64,000 bases of DNA from Loripinus fragilis (lineage: Eukaryota > Mollusca > Bivalvia > Lucinida > Lucinidae). Each line of letters begins with the position of its first letter. Within the stretch, counting starts at the first letter, position 1. Shown in pieces: positions 10,601 to 22,027 of this stretch. The position numbers and the translations under genes were made by a program. The stretch is taken from contig OZ026515.1 of the NCBI GenBank assembly GCA_964019695.1, positions 139,311,549 through 139,375,548 on the forward strand, read 5' to 3'. Below the pieces are notes generated by a model, which was given only the letters and a program-made list of their open reading frames with translations, was not told where the DNA came from and ran no database searches.

Positions 10601-11644
10601 CCCACAACATACGGTTTGGTTGAGATATAAGAAAATAAGTTTTTGATACGCACTCTTAATAAAAAGCAACTTGTTAAGGGGATATGTCTTTCAAAAACTC
10701 TCACTTGCATGGAATTTTCCTGTATAAACAACAATAGCGTTTTTATCAAGGAGAAGGATACCTTTGGCCTCATTGTTGTATGAACAATTTATACATCTCG
10801 TATAGGTCACTTTACGCCCCAACATACAGCTTTTGAGCAATCGGCAGCATGCTTGTAAGTCTTCTTAGAGTTACTTCCTGGCTTGATACCGTTTGAAATA
10901 TTGTGACACGCTGGGTGAACTTTAGAGAAAACTATTTGCATGAACATGAGCTACAATTATCTGACTACAATATATAGAAGTAGTTTGACCCAAACACATG
11001 TATTTCTGGTATTATTTACAATTTTTCGTTTTGACCTTGAACAGTTTATAAGCAAAAAAAAATGAACATATATAATCAGCGTCAGTGAAAAGTAAACAGT
11101 ATCCAAATTTCAAAATTTGAAAAATAAACTGGTCAAAATAAATTAAGCCCCGCCAGAAATTTTCCCATAGACTTAATGTAAATATGTTCATGTTTAATTC
11201 ATCATAACATTTTACTGAATACAGATTTTTCCATAATATTTTCAGCAAAGTAGCAGCAATGTTTCCTCTCACCATACGCTAGGTTTCAGATTTAATGATT
11301 AGTTTTCAATAGAGCTCCACACATTCCAGTAAATGTCCCGTTTCGTTCCCTATCATTCCTATAGTAAAAATGGTCAAAAATTGGATACTCTTGGAAAATT
11401 TAGCACACACCCAAAGGAAATCGGTATTGTCAATTCAAACTTTGTGTAATTACACCCAAGACATTGTTGTCTAACTTGGATGGAATTAGAAATTTCAACT
11501 ACCGTCGATATTTTTGAAATAAACAACTAAACTTTAGGAATTTAACATTATGGCTATGGGAAAAAGTGACATGGGGCTTAACTTATTTTGACGAGTAATA
11601 AAGCTCTATGGCTACTTTTACGTTCATGTTTCTGGTCAACGACA
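10601..11644. other. No recognisable feature
   Basis: Non-repetitive AT-rich sequence. The opposite-strand frame at 11012-11275 has no recognised motif. Confidence 0.45.
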
Positions 11645-11712
11645 ATAACAAGTGTGATTGCAGCAAAATAAACGGTTATATATGAAGTTTATGTATTTTC
11701 AATAAAATATCG
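11645..11712 (-). mobile_element. M5 MITE interior fragment
   Basis: The segment with GTGTGATTGCAGCAAAATAA and ATGAAGTTTATGTATTTTC matches, inverted, the middle of the M5 copies at 51910-52287 and 58750-59152. Confidence 0.55.
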
Positions 11713-12734
11713 TTTTCCACTTGCACCTCAAGTTTAATTTTACATCTTCTTACTTGGTATCGTTTTGACCAAATTAGAGGTGAATGCGTTGCGCTTTTTC
11801 AAAAAGTGAACGTTAATATATAGAATTAAAGTGCCTTTCAATTCCAAAACTGTATGGTCTTCTTCCGGCGTTGAGTTAAAAAATAAAAATCGTGATGGGA
11901 AATCGAATTACGTGTTTCGATTCATATCTAGATGCCCCCCCCCCTCCCCCAACCACACACACACACAACCCTCGATGTCTGTTGGACAGCAAAATGTCAT
12001 GACATATAAAAGCCACATATGTGTGAGATTCTTAGATTAGTTATAGTAGTATTCCAACTTTAGAATATATACTATATAGGAAGCGCTTTTGCGATTGATT
12101 TGATATGAAACGAAACCGTGTAATCGCATTTCACAGTCTGAGTTTTGCATTTGAATACAAAAAGTTTGACACACTGTAGTTACCTTAACGGGACTAAAAC
12201 TGCCAACCATTTATCAGAAGTAAGTCAAACAGTAATTCTTAACGTTTCTCACAGAACAGCAAACAAATATACTAATAAAAATGTAGGTTGCTGCCTATAC
12301 GGTGACACTGTAAACATCTACCAGTCACCATGGGTTGGCTTGACTAATGAATTCTATATTCTAATAAATAACAAGTGAACTATACTTAAGGAATGTTCTA
12401 ACGCATACAGTAATAACTAATTTACTACAAACGCTTAAAATGTTAAAAGCATTCAATTGTTTGTTGTTAAGCAAAAATTCAATATTATTCACATCATGTG
12501 TGAAAATTTCAAAACAATACCTTGGGTATTATGCAAACTACAGCTTATTTTATTTGAGAGGGTCAGAATCGGAAGTCACAAAAATTGGAATTTAGGCTGA
12601 AAACTGCATTTCAGTGAGGCAATTTTAATTTCATTTGTCATGCTGAACAATGGAAAGCGTCATTTTGTGGTAAGAAATGCATGAAATTCACGATGGGTTA
12701 GGCGTCATACATAATGACGACCTTGACAGAAAAT
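11713..12734. other. No recognisable feature
   Basis: It includes a C-rich/CA-rich stretch at 11935-11970 and a 77-codon open frame at 12145-12378 (+) without known similarity. Confidence 0.45.
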
Positions 12735-13270
12735 TTTCATTGGTGGGTCACCGACTGATGTTTGTCTTTGGATGGGCCCACTGTGGCTCAACTGGGGGAG
12801 GGTTTATTTTAGCTCTTGCAGTCTGTGAGTTCAGAGTCATTATCTTTGTTTTATCTAACTAATAATTTGATTGTTTCCCCATGATGATACATTGGATAAG
12901 TAAGGAAGCCTCCACGCGAGCTTACCGGTGTTTTGGTTTTGACAACAGCATAATCTAGGGCGAAGATTTGGCCAGTAAAATTAATTTAAGCCCCCAGTAA
13001 CTTCGACTGAGCGCTCTAAGGCGATGTGTATGTTGTTGTTGGTTAATTATTATTGTTGCTCCTATTGTTTGTTTAATTTTTGTATCGGTCCTTGTTTTGT
13101 TGTGTAGTACTTAGTGTCATTTCTAATTTTGTAATCATCTCGCTGGGGATGAGAGTGATGGTTGCTTAAAATTGCTTTTAATGTCATAGGACTGTTAGTG
13201 TTATGTGTCTCTTCCTCGCGAAGCAATGGGTTGGTCTGCATTTCCTGGCCATGTTCTACCGACATTTTTC
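12735..13270 (+). mobile_element. Tail B copy, nearly complete tail
   Basis: It contains GACTGATGTTTGTCTTTGGA, TGGGCCCACTGTGGCTCAAC, the AATCTAGGGCGAAGATTTG block at 12953, TTTAAGCCCCCAGTAACTTC, and the CTTCCTCGCGAAGCAATGGG and CCTGGCCATGTTCTACCGA 3' blocks. It is slightly diverged and 5'-truncated. Confidence 0.75.
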
Positions 13271-14109
13271 ATGCGATGTTGAACAGATGAAATATAAAAG
13301 TCCACAATGTGAGTAACACCAGCAGGGCTCTAGTACTAGCTAGCAGAATAAATGTTTAACCGTGGCTATCCTGCTCCCCAGATCTAAAGTCAATCGAGCA
13401 CATATGCGATGCGATTGTCGGGAATAATTTAATTACTTGCGTGTGCGCATTGTCCGTTCACTTTTAAAGATGTAGAAGATAGAAGTTGGATGTTTTTTCT
13501 TACTTTATGAATAATAGAATACAGACTGACCTACCTTTGAAAATGATTCATGTCTCTTTTATCCATGTTACTAAATAGAATACATTTGACAAATTGCTTT
13601 TCTGTTTTTCGTATTGTTGGTAAATTTGCGACTTTCGTTTTTTGAAGTTTTCAACTCAAACTTCAATATTTTAAATACGCTTCGTCAGTTTTCTCTGCAA
13701 ATAGCCATGCATTATCGAAAAACTTTGTTCTAATTCATTCAAAAATATTTTTTAATTCGAAATTCTAGTTTTTAAGAAAATGCCAAAACAAAAGTGTATG
13801 CGTTAGAAGTTTCCTTAGGTGTAGTTTACTAATGATTTCTTACATCTGATCCACTATCAATTAAAAAAACTCTGGGTCCAATTGTTTGAGACAATGTTAC
13901 TAAGCGTCGTTTCCCTAAATTACACTTTGGCTATAATTGATAAGAAAGAATTGGTAGATGCTGCATACCGATATCAAGGCTCTAGAGCTTACGGTTGAAG
14001 TCAAGAATGTTTTATTTGTTGTCCCTTTATCATGTTTATAATCCGATGTATATATGTGACCCAAAGGGCATGGTTATTTTTATGGTTTAGAATTAACCTT
14101 TATAAGCCT
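13271..14109. other. No recognisable feature
   Basis: AT-rich sequence without an open frame or repeat partner that I can identify in the window. Confidence 0.45.
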
Positions 14110-14285
14110 AGCGTCTATTTTATGGGGCTCGGCAAACAGTGCAGAACCAGATCACTTTCTGCGTTGTTTGCATACATAATTTACTTTTAAACTTTGAAGG
14201 AAATTGTTACAATCCTTAAATTCAAAATCGATTCGTCCAATTGATAAGGGAGGTAAATTCCACTAGGCAAAAATGGGTTAAATTG
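14110..14285. repeat. Dispersed repeat (same type as 1514)
   Basis: GGCAAACAGTGCAGAACCAGA near the start and TTCGTCCAATTGATAAGGG with GGTAAATTCCACTAGGCAA at the end match the blocks at 2400-2460 and 3450-3490. Confidence 0.45.
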
Positions 14286-14317
14286 TTGACGACGTACATT
14301 CAACGATCGCAAAAAAG

Positions 14318-14487
14318 CAAGTGAGTATGAATAGAAATACCACAATCACACATCGCAGACCAACCCATGGGACCGCGAGGAAGACCCATAGAAAACCAAC
14401 ATTCACAAGACACCAGGATGACAACCAACGCAAAGCAACCAGCTCCCTCTTCCCATCAAGATGATTGAAAAACTAGAAGGAAAATAA
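14318..14487 (-). mobile_element. Tail B 3' end, antisense
   Basis: AAGTGAGTATGAATAGAAATA marks the 3' terminus on the minus strand. It then runs through the GACCAACCCATGGGACCGCG and CATCAAGATGATTG blocks. It is 5'-truncated to about 170 bp. Confidence 0.7.
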
Positions 14488-14585
14488 GTGTTGCTGAATA
14501 ACAAAACACCCAATCAAAAACTTTCATTTAGCACTATATTCCCAGGTGAGGTAAACAAAAGAGCTGGTCGTTTTATTGTTGGTGC

Positions 14586-14665
14586 TGGTGGCTGCCCACA
14601 AACGTTTCGTTTCTTCTTTATAAGTGAAGAGGAACGAGTTGCTTGCATGCTTTGCTTGTTGAGGT
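14586..14665 (+). repeat. Direct repeat left of M8 MITE
   Basis: About 80 bp, with AACGTTTCGTTTCTTCTTTA and GAAGAGGAACGAG, repeated at 14866-14944. Its end resembles the tail B GGGAAGAGAGAGCTGGTTGC block. Confidence 0.75.
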
Positions 14666-14669
14666 CCCC

Positions 14670-14862
14670 CACCGGATAGGCGGAAATCGAAAACATTAAT
14701 ACTATCGACAAACGTAGATTAAAACTCGCTAAAAACAGAGTTTTCGATTGATATTTGTCGCCCGACTGGCGACAAATGGCAATCGAAAAAAACTGTTTCC
14801 AGAGATAAATGATCCGCGTTCGTCGATTGTTGAGAGCGTTTTCGATTGCCGCCTATCCGGTG
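14670..14862. mobile_element. M8 MITE (193 bp)
   Basis: TIRs CACCGGATAGGCGGAAATCG and CGATTGCCGCCTATCCGGTG are near-perfect inverted copies, extending inward to a GTTTTC/GAAAAC pair. It contains several ATCGAAAAC-like subrepeats. A related fragment (CGGATAGGCGACAATAGCAA) lies at 50153-50290. Confidence 0.8.
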
Positions 14863-14865
14863 TGT

Positions 14866-14944
14866 GGTGGCTGTCAGCAAACGTTTCGTTTCTTCTTTAT
14901 ACGTGAAGAGGAACGAGCTGCATGCATGCTTTGCTTTTTAAGGT
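14866..14944 (+). repeat. Direct repeat right of M8 MITE
   Basis: Copy of 14586-14665 with about 7 differences, so the M8 element is bracketed by ~80-bp direct repeats. Confidence 0.75.
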
Positions 14945-15028
14945 CTTCTTAGTTTACTTGTATTCTTGTTTTACTTACTCTTGGTGCCATAAATTGATTC
15001 TTGAATGTGGTTAGAGCATTTCCAGGTT

Positions 15029-15288
15029 CCAAGGTTAGAAAACTTCTTTTCATGTTCAACTTATTGAGCATGAAATTTATCCTGCTCATAATATTAAAAT
15101 GCCAACAATATTTGGCATTTTAACAATCATTGGCATTTTAACATTTATAAGCTTGATAATACAACGTATGAGCACATTAAGTAATGGGAAAACCTTTATT
15201 TTCCAGCATTTTTGTTTTTAATAGCAGTTGGAGTTATCATGCTCAGTTGTGTTGAGTATGCAAAAAGTGTTTTATAACCTCAAGACCT
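15029..15288. mobile_element. M7 MITE copy
   Basis: Inverted ends: CCAAGGTTAGAAAACTTCTT at the left and AGTGTTTTATAACCTCAAG at the right. Just inside is a TGAGCATGAAATTTATC / ATCATGCTCA pair. It also has an internal ATTTGGCATTTTAACA / TTGGCATTTTAACATTTAT duplication. It matches the nested copy at 43077-43297. Confidence 0.7.
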
Positions 15289-15427
15289 GCTCATATTCAC
15301 TAGCTTTTAACCAATCAAAATGTTTCTATCTTTCAACTGATGAAGAGGCATGACATTGGCAACATGTTTATTTGAACCACTTGCCTTTGAGAGGACTTTG
15401 CTGTTTTTACTTTGTAAGCCTTGAAAT

Positions 15428-15733
15428 GCATGGATCAAGAGGGGGTACAGGAGGCCTGGACCACACCCCTCCCCCCCCCCCCTGAAAAATTACAAAAATA
15501 TATTGTGTTTCTTAGCAATAATGGTACAGGTACAGATCCCCTGAAAAATCACAAAGCTGCCAAGCCAACCTTAAATGCTCGGCCATCATCGGCACGCAAG
15601 AGAAACGCCATTTTAAGCCATTTAAATGACGTTTTGCTGGCGATCCAATGATGACCCGCTTTTAGTGGTATTTGGAGCGTCTCTCACCTCAGATTAGGAC
15701 TCCCTCTGACAAAACTTCCTGGATCCGCGCATG
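15428..15733. mobile_element. M3 MITE copy (~306 bp)
   Basis: It ends in GGATCCGCGCATG at 15721-15733 and begins with the degenerate inverted match CATGGATCAAGAG. The internal C-run is at about 15471-15482, followed by CTGAAAAATTACAAAAATAT. Other copies: 43791-43982 (inverted), 61240-61541 and 63068-63182. Confidence 0.7.
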
Positions 15734-16044
15734 GCTTTGTTAGAAACGTGTGCCATCTTGGTGTGCAACACTATAAGGTGCACATCTAAATATATTTGTA
15801 AACCTGCCAACTAGAGTGCTACAATACAATCAACTACATTTCAATAATGGTATCAGCTGAGAGTTGTGAAATTTACTAAATAATTATAAATGCAGTAGAC
15901 CAGAACAAAACTTGGATGCTTAAACAAAAATCTTGGTTGTTTTCCCGAGCTACGCCCAAGGTTTAGAATCTGAGGTTAAACTAGAGCATAATTCATTGCT
16001 AGAAAAATTGGGCAATGAGCGTTGAAAGGGTTATTTATTCCGCG
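15734..16044. other. No recognisable feature
   Basis: Spacer between M3 and the minus-strand open frame. Confidence 0.45.
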
Positions 16045-16242
16045 TCAATGGAAAGTCTTCTGTAAGACTCTTAAATCAGCCTGCTCAGATACAGAGAGAG
16101 GCTTACGTACTGAACGCACCGAAGTATCCAGTATAGCTATCATTCTATCTAGAAAGCGGGGCATACTTGCGCTGATCTGACTGATCATGAGCTGATCCAC
16201 AAATTGATTTGCACCTTTGTTCATACCGTATGGTATCAACAT
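16045..16242 (-). CDS. Candidate minus-strand coding segment (65 aa), unknown
   Basis: I do not recognise this protein. It runs from ATG (MLIPYGMNKGANQF) to a TGA after VLQKTFH. It has a balanced composition, is rich in helix-forming and hydrophobic/polar alternating residues (QFVDQLMISQIS, RFLDRMIAIL), and its GC content is clearly above the surrounding sequence. No good splice acceptor was seen just upstream on the minus strand, because an M2 MITE begins 25 bp away at 16267. It could be the last exon of a decayed or interrupted gene. Chance remains quite possible for 65 codons. Confidence 0.27.
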   Translation of the reverse strand: MLIPYGMNKGANQFVDQLMISQISASMPRFLDRMIAILDTSVRSVRKPLSVSEQADLRVLQKTFH

Positions 16243-16266
16243 GTTGTGTTAAGACGTGGCTTATAT

Positions 16267-16510
16267 TGCGCCTCGTCGCGATGAAAACCTGACTTCGGGG
16301 GTACCGACCAAGTAGGGCTCAAACCACGTGCACCCTGTTCAGCTACAGACACTAGCTAGAATGTGGGCATCTTTTATGTAGTAAGACAAGGTATTATACT
16401 TTCACAAACCGCGTAAAACAAAGGCGCTGATCAAACTGTGCGGATGCACAGGCTGGTCTGCACTTTGTTGTTAGCATGTAACATGTCAGATTTTCTCGCG
16501 TCGAGGCGCA
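16267..16510. mobile_element. M2 MITE copy (244 bp)
   Basis: TIRs TGCGCCTCGTCGCG and CGCGTCGAGGCGCA. Internal blocks GAAAACCTGACTTCGGGG, TCAGCTACAGACACTAGCTA and CTGTGCGGATGCACAGGCTG match the copy at 60147-60402. The right outer part lacks the GAAGACAGG segment seen there. Confidence 0.8.
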
Positions 16511-16786
16511 TTTTACAAAACGTATTGATCAACAGGACTATTACAACAGACATTGGCGGTGATCCAGAGCTCACTACTAGTAACGACGTCAAAACAGTCT
16601 GGTTTACTCAAGTACACAGAAGAAACGTAAAATAAGACAGTTCTGAGAAATTAATTTAAAGGTATTTAAAAACACCAGAACACATAGTCAGGCTGCGCAT
16701 AACGAGGGTTTATGGTGATACCCTCGAGATATTGACGCCTTAGAAACATTTATTACTGAACTAAATGATGGTTCATGTCACATTAC

Positions 16787-16936
16787 CTTATTAAGCTGAC
16801 GTGTGTACTCGATTTCTGTGCGTACGTGCCTTAAATCACCTTTTAACGCGAGAAGGAACTTAGTCTGGAATCTCTTGAACAGGTTTCTTAACCTTGTCCT
16901 GCTTGATTGTATGCACTCTTTGGCCAGTTTAAACAT
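16787..16936 (-). CDS. Candidate minus-strand exon (50 aa), unknown
   Basis: I do not recognise this protein. Read on the minus strand from ATG at 16936 it gives a basic, helix-like 50-residue segment starting MFKLAKECIQ, with RNLFKRFQTKFLL in the middle and ending EIEYTRQLNK. A donor-like AAG|GTAATG sits at 16787/16786, in frame, two codons before a stop. It is on the same strand as, and 5' of, the open frame at 16045-16242, so both could be exons of one gene split by an M2 MITE. No upstream exon or promoter was found. Confidence 0.25.
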
Positions 16937-17033
16937 TCCGATTCACTTGTTATGCTCATTCAATATCTATTCAAATAAAAACACCCTAAAAGAACAATTA
17001 GCACAAGTTCAGTCAAGATCTGCGCTGTTATAA

Positions 17034-17240
17034 ATGACAAGATATACCCGCGCTCATCTTGAGAAAGGTGAGGCTTGTTATTCTGTTAAAGTGATTGGAA
17101 AAGACAATCTGCACCTCGCCATCGGAGATCAGCAGCAATTCAAAGAGTCTAAACGGAAGAACACTGGAAAAATATACCGGATCAAAGGCATTGCTGAAAG
17201 AAATGCAATCGTCAATGAATCGGTGGTGGCTGCAGTATAG
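17034..17240 (+). CDS. Candidate plus-strand open frame (68 aa), unknown
   Basis: ATG-started frame (MTRYTRAHLEKGEACYSVKV) with a hydrophilic, K/E/R-rich composition, ending VNESVVAAV. A donor-like AAAG|GTGAGG lies inside at about 17068. The opposite strand is also open for 99 codons over 17028-17327, so at most one is real. No family is recognised and it ends just before an M1 MITE. Confidence 0.2.
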   Translation: MTRYTRAHLEKGEACYSVKVIGKDNLHLAIGDQQQFKESKRKNTGKIYRIKGIAERNAIVNESVVAAV

Positions 17241-17264
17241 GTGGTAATTTCTGAACAGAACAAT

Positions 17265-17503
17265 TGAGCCGGTGCATGAGATTTCCAAAAGTTTGACATT
17301 TTGACAAGTGTGGACTAGGACGAGCATCTGCAGCCTCCCTTTAAGCTTAGAAACTCCAAATGGTGTTCAGGCAGTAGCTTAATAATCATAGAATACTCAA
17401 GCGACTAGCAAAGGCTCTGATCAGACTGCGCGTATGCGCAGGCTGATCTGAGGCTTTGCTGGTCGCACATACAGCATTGTTGGGAATCTCATGCACTGGC
17501 TCA
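17265..17503. mobile_element. M1 MITE copy (239 bp)
   Basis: TGAGCCGGTGCATGAGATTT to AATCTCATGCACTGGCTCA. The flanking bases CAAT / ATTG continue the inverted match. The core ACTGCGCGTATGCGCAGGCTG is intact. Confidence 0.88.
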
Positions 17504-17710
17504 ATTGTATTGCAAGCACTGGTAAGTAGGTAAACTAGAACAGACTCAGTCTTCCAGATAAGGCATACAGTACAGTCGCAAGAAAGGTGCAAAATATGAA
17601 AGCTCTGCACATGTTTATAATTTGCACATATCTTGCAGAACAATTGTTTAGCCAGTATTTAGAATGCATATTTTAGCTTGCATTGGATGATGCAAAATAT
17701 TAGTTTTTTA

Positions 17711-17752
17711 ATGTCTCCGAGAAGGTCGCGGAGGGCTTTTCGGAGACATTAA
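17711..17752. repeat. Hairpin of AATGTCTCCGAG at left arm end
   Basis: AATGTCTCCGAGAAGG and CCTTTT-like CGGAGACATT form a short inverted pair with a ~15-nt GC-rich loop. The right arm has only one half (TTCTCGGAGACATT at 25006), so the left copy has an extra inverted unit or the right one lost it. Confidence 0.6.
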
Positions 17753-18439
17753 GAGCAATTCTCTGTAACCACTTAAATTTTTACATAGGGTCATGGCACG
17801 CATAGTCACCGATTTTGCTGAAACTTTCCTATCTTGGTCATGGTGACCCAAAACCAAGCAATCAACACTCCTTTCATCCATATGCATGCGCGTTGCCATG
17901 GAAACAGCGTAGGAAAATTTTGGCTAAAAAGGTGACAAAAAATCACTTAAAATTGATGGATTTCCCAATGAAATCATTACTTTAACGTTAACCAAATGCC
18001 ACCAATGATCCATATGTACGAATATATAGCACATCTTGGTTAGAAATAAACAATCAAAATTACATTTGGAAAACCTCGGTTTTTATCCATGCTCTGCAAA
18101 GTGGGTGGGGTTTCAGAAATTTGACAAATGTGATTTTTGAGCATTTTCAAAGGACATTTTCATATTGAGTGCGGTCGGTTACAAATATGCCGGCATATTC
18201 CAGAAATATAACAAGGTTTCCTTAATTGATATATGTAAAGACATGTTTGGGAAAGTATGGTTCCTGAAGCGTTACCATAGCAACAATCAATGTACCGTCA
18301 CAAAAAGCAAATTTATCTGTGACTGTATTTCTGATCTCATAAAAATCTGCTGAAGGGATATATCTGATTTTTAAATGGGGAAATATATTCCTTATTAAGA
18401 TAATGTACCAAAAATAACATATCATGTTGTAAGTGACCT

Positions 18440-20870
18440 GCTGAAGGTCAAGGTCAAGGTCACAGAAGCAAGAAATTGACTTAAAATGAGCAATTTTGCC
18501 ACATATTTAGGTCTATTTCTCTATTATTTGATGTGACTTGGTTTGTAAATTTAGTCTTCTTATATGCAGCTACACTGCCTATTAAAATGAAATAATTTTA
18601 TCCTCCATATTACCTCAAGGTCAAGGTCAAGGTCAATGAATTTTTAATATTTTTGGTTTTAAATTGGAGATATTGACACTATTCATTAACCAATTTCTTT
18701 AATTCAGTTATATTAAGCTTCTTCTTTTAGAAATATGCTGCACAGTATAACATTGTTAAAATAACATGACGATATGCCATAGTTATCAGTTTGAAGGTCA
18801 AGGTCAAGGTCACAGAAACCAGAAATTACCATAAAATGAGCGATTTTGGCACATATTTAAGTAAATTTCTCCATTATTTGATGTGGTTTGGTTTGTATAT
18901 TTAATCTTTACATAAGCAACTACAATGCCTTTTAAATTGAAATATTTTTATCCTCCAAATTACTCTAAGGTCAAGGTCAAAGTCACTAAAACTTAAATTT
19001 TTTGGCTGTAAATTGGAAATATTGACACTATTTGTAAACCAATTTCTTTATTTCAAGTATGTTGAACTTCTTGCTTAAGAAATGTGTTGCACGGTATAAC
19101 ATTGTTTAAACAACACGACAATATGCCGTAATTTGTCATTTTAAATGTCAAGGTCAAGGAGTCAAGAAATTGGCATTAATTGGGAGATTTTCACACATAA
19201 TATTTTGGTCATAAATTGGAGATTTTGACAATATTTATTAACTGATTTCTTTATTTTAGTTATTTTAAGCTTCTTCCTTAAAAAATATGCTGCGCAGTAT
19301 AGCATTTGTTAAGATATCATGAGAATAGGCCTTAAATAGGTATTTGAGGGTCAAGGTCAAGGTCACAGAATAAATAAATTTACATTAAATGAGCGATTTT
19401 CGCCCATATTTTAGACTAGTTCTCCATAAATTGGTGTGATTTGGTTTGTATATTTAATCCTTATTTACACAACTACAATGTATTTAAACTAAAATAGTTT
19501 AATCCTCTAGATACCTTCAAGGTCAAGGTAACTGAAACTTTAATATAATTGTACATAAATTGTTGGAAAAAATACAATATTTGATAACCGATTTCATTTT
19601 TTCAATTATGTTTAGCTTCTTTCTCAAGAAATATCTTTATTTTCTTTTTTATGGTTTGTCTTTCTTTTTTAAGAAACATATTTTCACAACAGCAGCTATA
19701 GACAACATAGATCATAACCCAACAACTACAACAGTCACCGCTTCTTTGCATGGGACAAGTATCTCACCAGGTTACAGTCTGTATTCTCTACAAACTTTAA
19801 AAAATAGTAGAAAAAGTAGGATATAATATGGATGTAAATGAGGAAATATGGATAATGTACGGAAAATAACATATTATGTTGTAAGTGACCTGCTAAAGGT
19901 CAAGGTCACAGAAGCAAGAAATTGACTTAAAATGAGCAGTTTTCGCGTATATTTAAGCCTATTTCTCCATTATTTGACGTGACTTGGTTTGTATATTTAA
20001 TCTTCTTATACGCAGCTACACTGCCTTTTAAATGAAAACTTTTATCCTCCATATTACTTCAAGGTTAAGGTCAATGAAATTTTAATATTTTTGGTTTAAA
20101 ATTGGAATTATTGACAATATTTGTTAACCAATTTCTTTAATTCAGTTATGTTTAGTTTCCTCCTTTAGAAATATGCTGCACAGTTTAAGATTGTTAAGAT
20201 AACGTGACAATATGCCTTTATTATCAGTTTGAAGATCAAGGTCACAGAAGCCGGAAATTACTAAAAAATTAGCGATTTTCGCACACATTTAAATCTATTT
20301 TTTGAGTATTTGATGTGATTTGGTTTGTATATTTAATCTTTACAACAGCAACCGTTATGCCTTTAAATCGGAAATAATTTTATCTTCCATATTATTTCAT
20401 GGTCAAGGTCACCACTTAAGTTGTCATATTTTTGGTTGTAATATGGACATATAGACAATATTTGTTATCCAATATCTTTATTTCAGTTCTGTTCAGATTA
20501 TTTCTTTAGAAATATGCCGCGCAGTATAACATTGGTTAAATAGCGTGACAATTTGCTTTAATTATCAAGTTGAATCTCAATGTCAAGGTCACAGAAGCCA
20601 GAAATTACCGTAAAAAGATAGGTTTTAGCTTATATTTAAGTTTATATCTCCATTATTTGATGTGATTTGGTTTGTATATATAATTTTATATACTCAACTA
20701 CAATGACGTTTAACCTGAAATAATTAAATCCTCCGCATTATTTCAAGGTCAAGGTCAATGAAATTTTTATATTTTTGGTTTCAAATTGGAAGTATTGACA
20801 ATATTTGTTAACCCATTTCTTTGTTCTAGTCATGTTTAGTTTATTTCTAAAATTCTTCCTCTGACAGTAT
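18440..20870 (+). repeat. Tandem ~345-bp units with AGGTCA half-site triplets (left arm)
   Basis: Alternating half-units carry the motif about every 170-180 bp, near 18444, 18616, 18795, 18967, 19147, 19349, 19518, 19897, 20060, 20236, 20399, 20582 and 20744. The best copies read AGGTCA three times head to tail without spacing, preceded by TCA or GA. The linking sequence has conserved ATGAGCGATTTTCGCACATA and GATGTGATTTGGTTTGTATA blocks. Nuclear receptors of the ERR/NR5A type bind TCAAGGTCA and GCNF/NR6A binds unspaced AGGTCA repeats. Binding here is not shown. Confidence 0.8.
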
Positions 20871-21283
20871 ATGTTTTCATATATCAAGGGAAACATGACG
20901 CCATAAGCCACATCACTTGTGATTGGTCACCTTAGCAGCTAAATTTTGTACTTAATACCTTCGTCTTGATGTGTTTCAGTAGAACAGGTAAACAAGAATC
21001 TGATAACTATTAGAAAAGGAATTGAGATGACCATTTTTCATTTGTCAGTACTCTCAGAAATCATCTTTTACGACTACGCTGAAAACTTACCATGTATCTG
21101 ATGATATAACACTCCAATGAAATTATTGACAAAGTTTCAAGCTCCTAAAAAAGTTTGAAAGAGTTTACATATTTTTAATTGACCAAACCCCTAACTGGGA
21201 TACAAGTCATAAACATACAAACAATATAAACCTGAAACAAACATACTGAGGAAAATTTCAATATTTTATTATATGATGTTGAG
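20871..21283. other. Centre of the inverted repeat, nothing recognised
   Basis: AT-rich unique sequence between the left arm array and the M6 MITE. Confidence 0.45.
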
Positions 21284-21664
21284 ACTGGGAGTGATATACA
21301 AATGTATTAAAATTGATTTACCACTAGTGGCTTTTACACATTTGGTCAATGTCAATTTAATATGATAGATGTCCATAACAGCATCAAAGGATCTTACATG
21401 AGTGCTCATTTTTAAATCAATTTATTAAAAAAAATATTGAAAAGGGATCAACTGTGAGATTTGTTAAACAGTCAATAGGTTTTCACTAAAATTAAGAAAT
21501 TCATTAGTATAGAATCATCAATGTTAGATTCAGTTTATCACATGACTATGAAATTACCAAAGATCATATTTTTGAGGTGAAACTGTCATTATATTATGCT
21601 AATAAATCTGTAAACCACTAGTGGTTAATCAATTTAATTGCATAGCGTTATATCAACCCTGACA
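21284..21664. mobile_element. M6 MITE copy (381 bp)
   Basis: Left end CTGGGAGTGATATACAAATG...GATTTACCACTAGTGG, right end the inverted CCACTAGTGGTTAATC...GTTATATCAACCCTGACAG. It contains CATGAGTGCTCAT and ATGTTAGATTC blocks shared with 59505-59830 and 63785-64000. Confidence 0.7.
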
Positions 21665-21779
21665 GAATGTGTGTGATAGACTGCAAACATCTTGAACAAA
21701 TAAAATTGTTCAGTTTGAGAAGTATTTTTGCTTAGTATACCAAGAGTGAATATCAAAACAATATCACACTAAATTACGA

Positions 21780-22027
21780 ATAAAGAACTTAACTATTGGG
21801 AAAATGGCTGAATTTGTGTTAAATTTTAGCTTATGACCTATTTAAGGCACATAGTCATGTTTTACCAGTATTGTACTATGCTTGATATTTCTAAAGGCAA
21901 AAGCTAGACATAACTGGAATAAGGATGCTGTCAATTCTTTCTTTGTATGACAAAATATGTTAAAATTTCAGTGAATTTGACCTTTAAGTTATGTGAAGGA
22001 TAAAATTATTTCCATTTAAAAAAATAA
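21780..22027 (-). repeat. Half-site array, inner part of right arm
   Basis: Minus-strand version of the array unit (GAATTTGACCTTTAAGTTAT, GGATAAAATTATTTCCATTT). The array continues at 23262 after the retroelement insertion. Confidence 0.65.

Noticed and set aside
10450..10773. 107-codon minus-strand frame.
   Set aside because: It runs antisense through a SINE head, including a HCATA-like readout of box A sequence.
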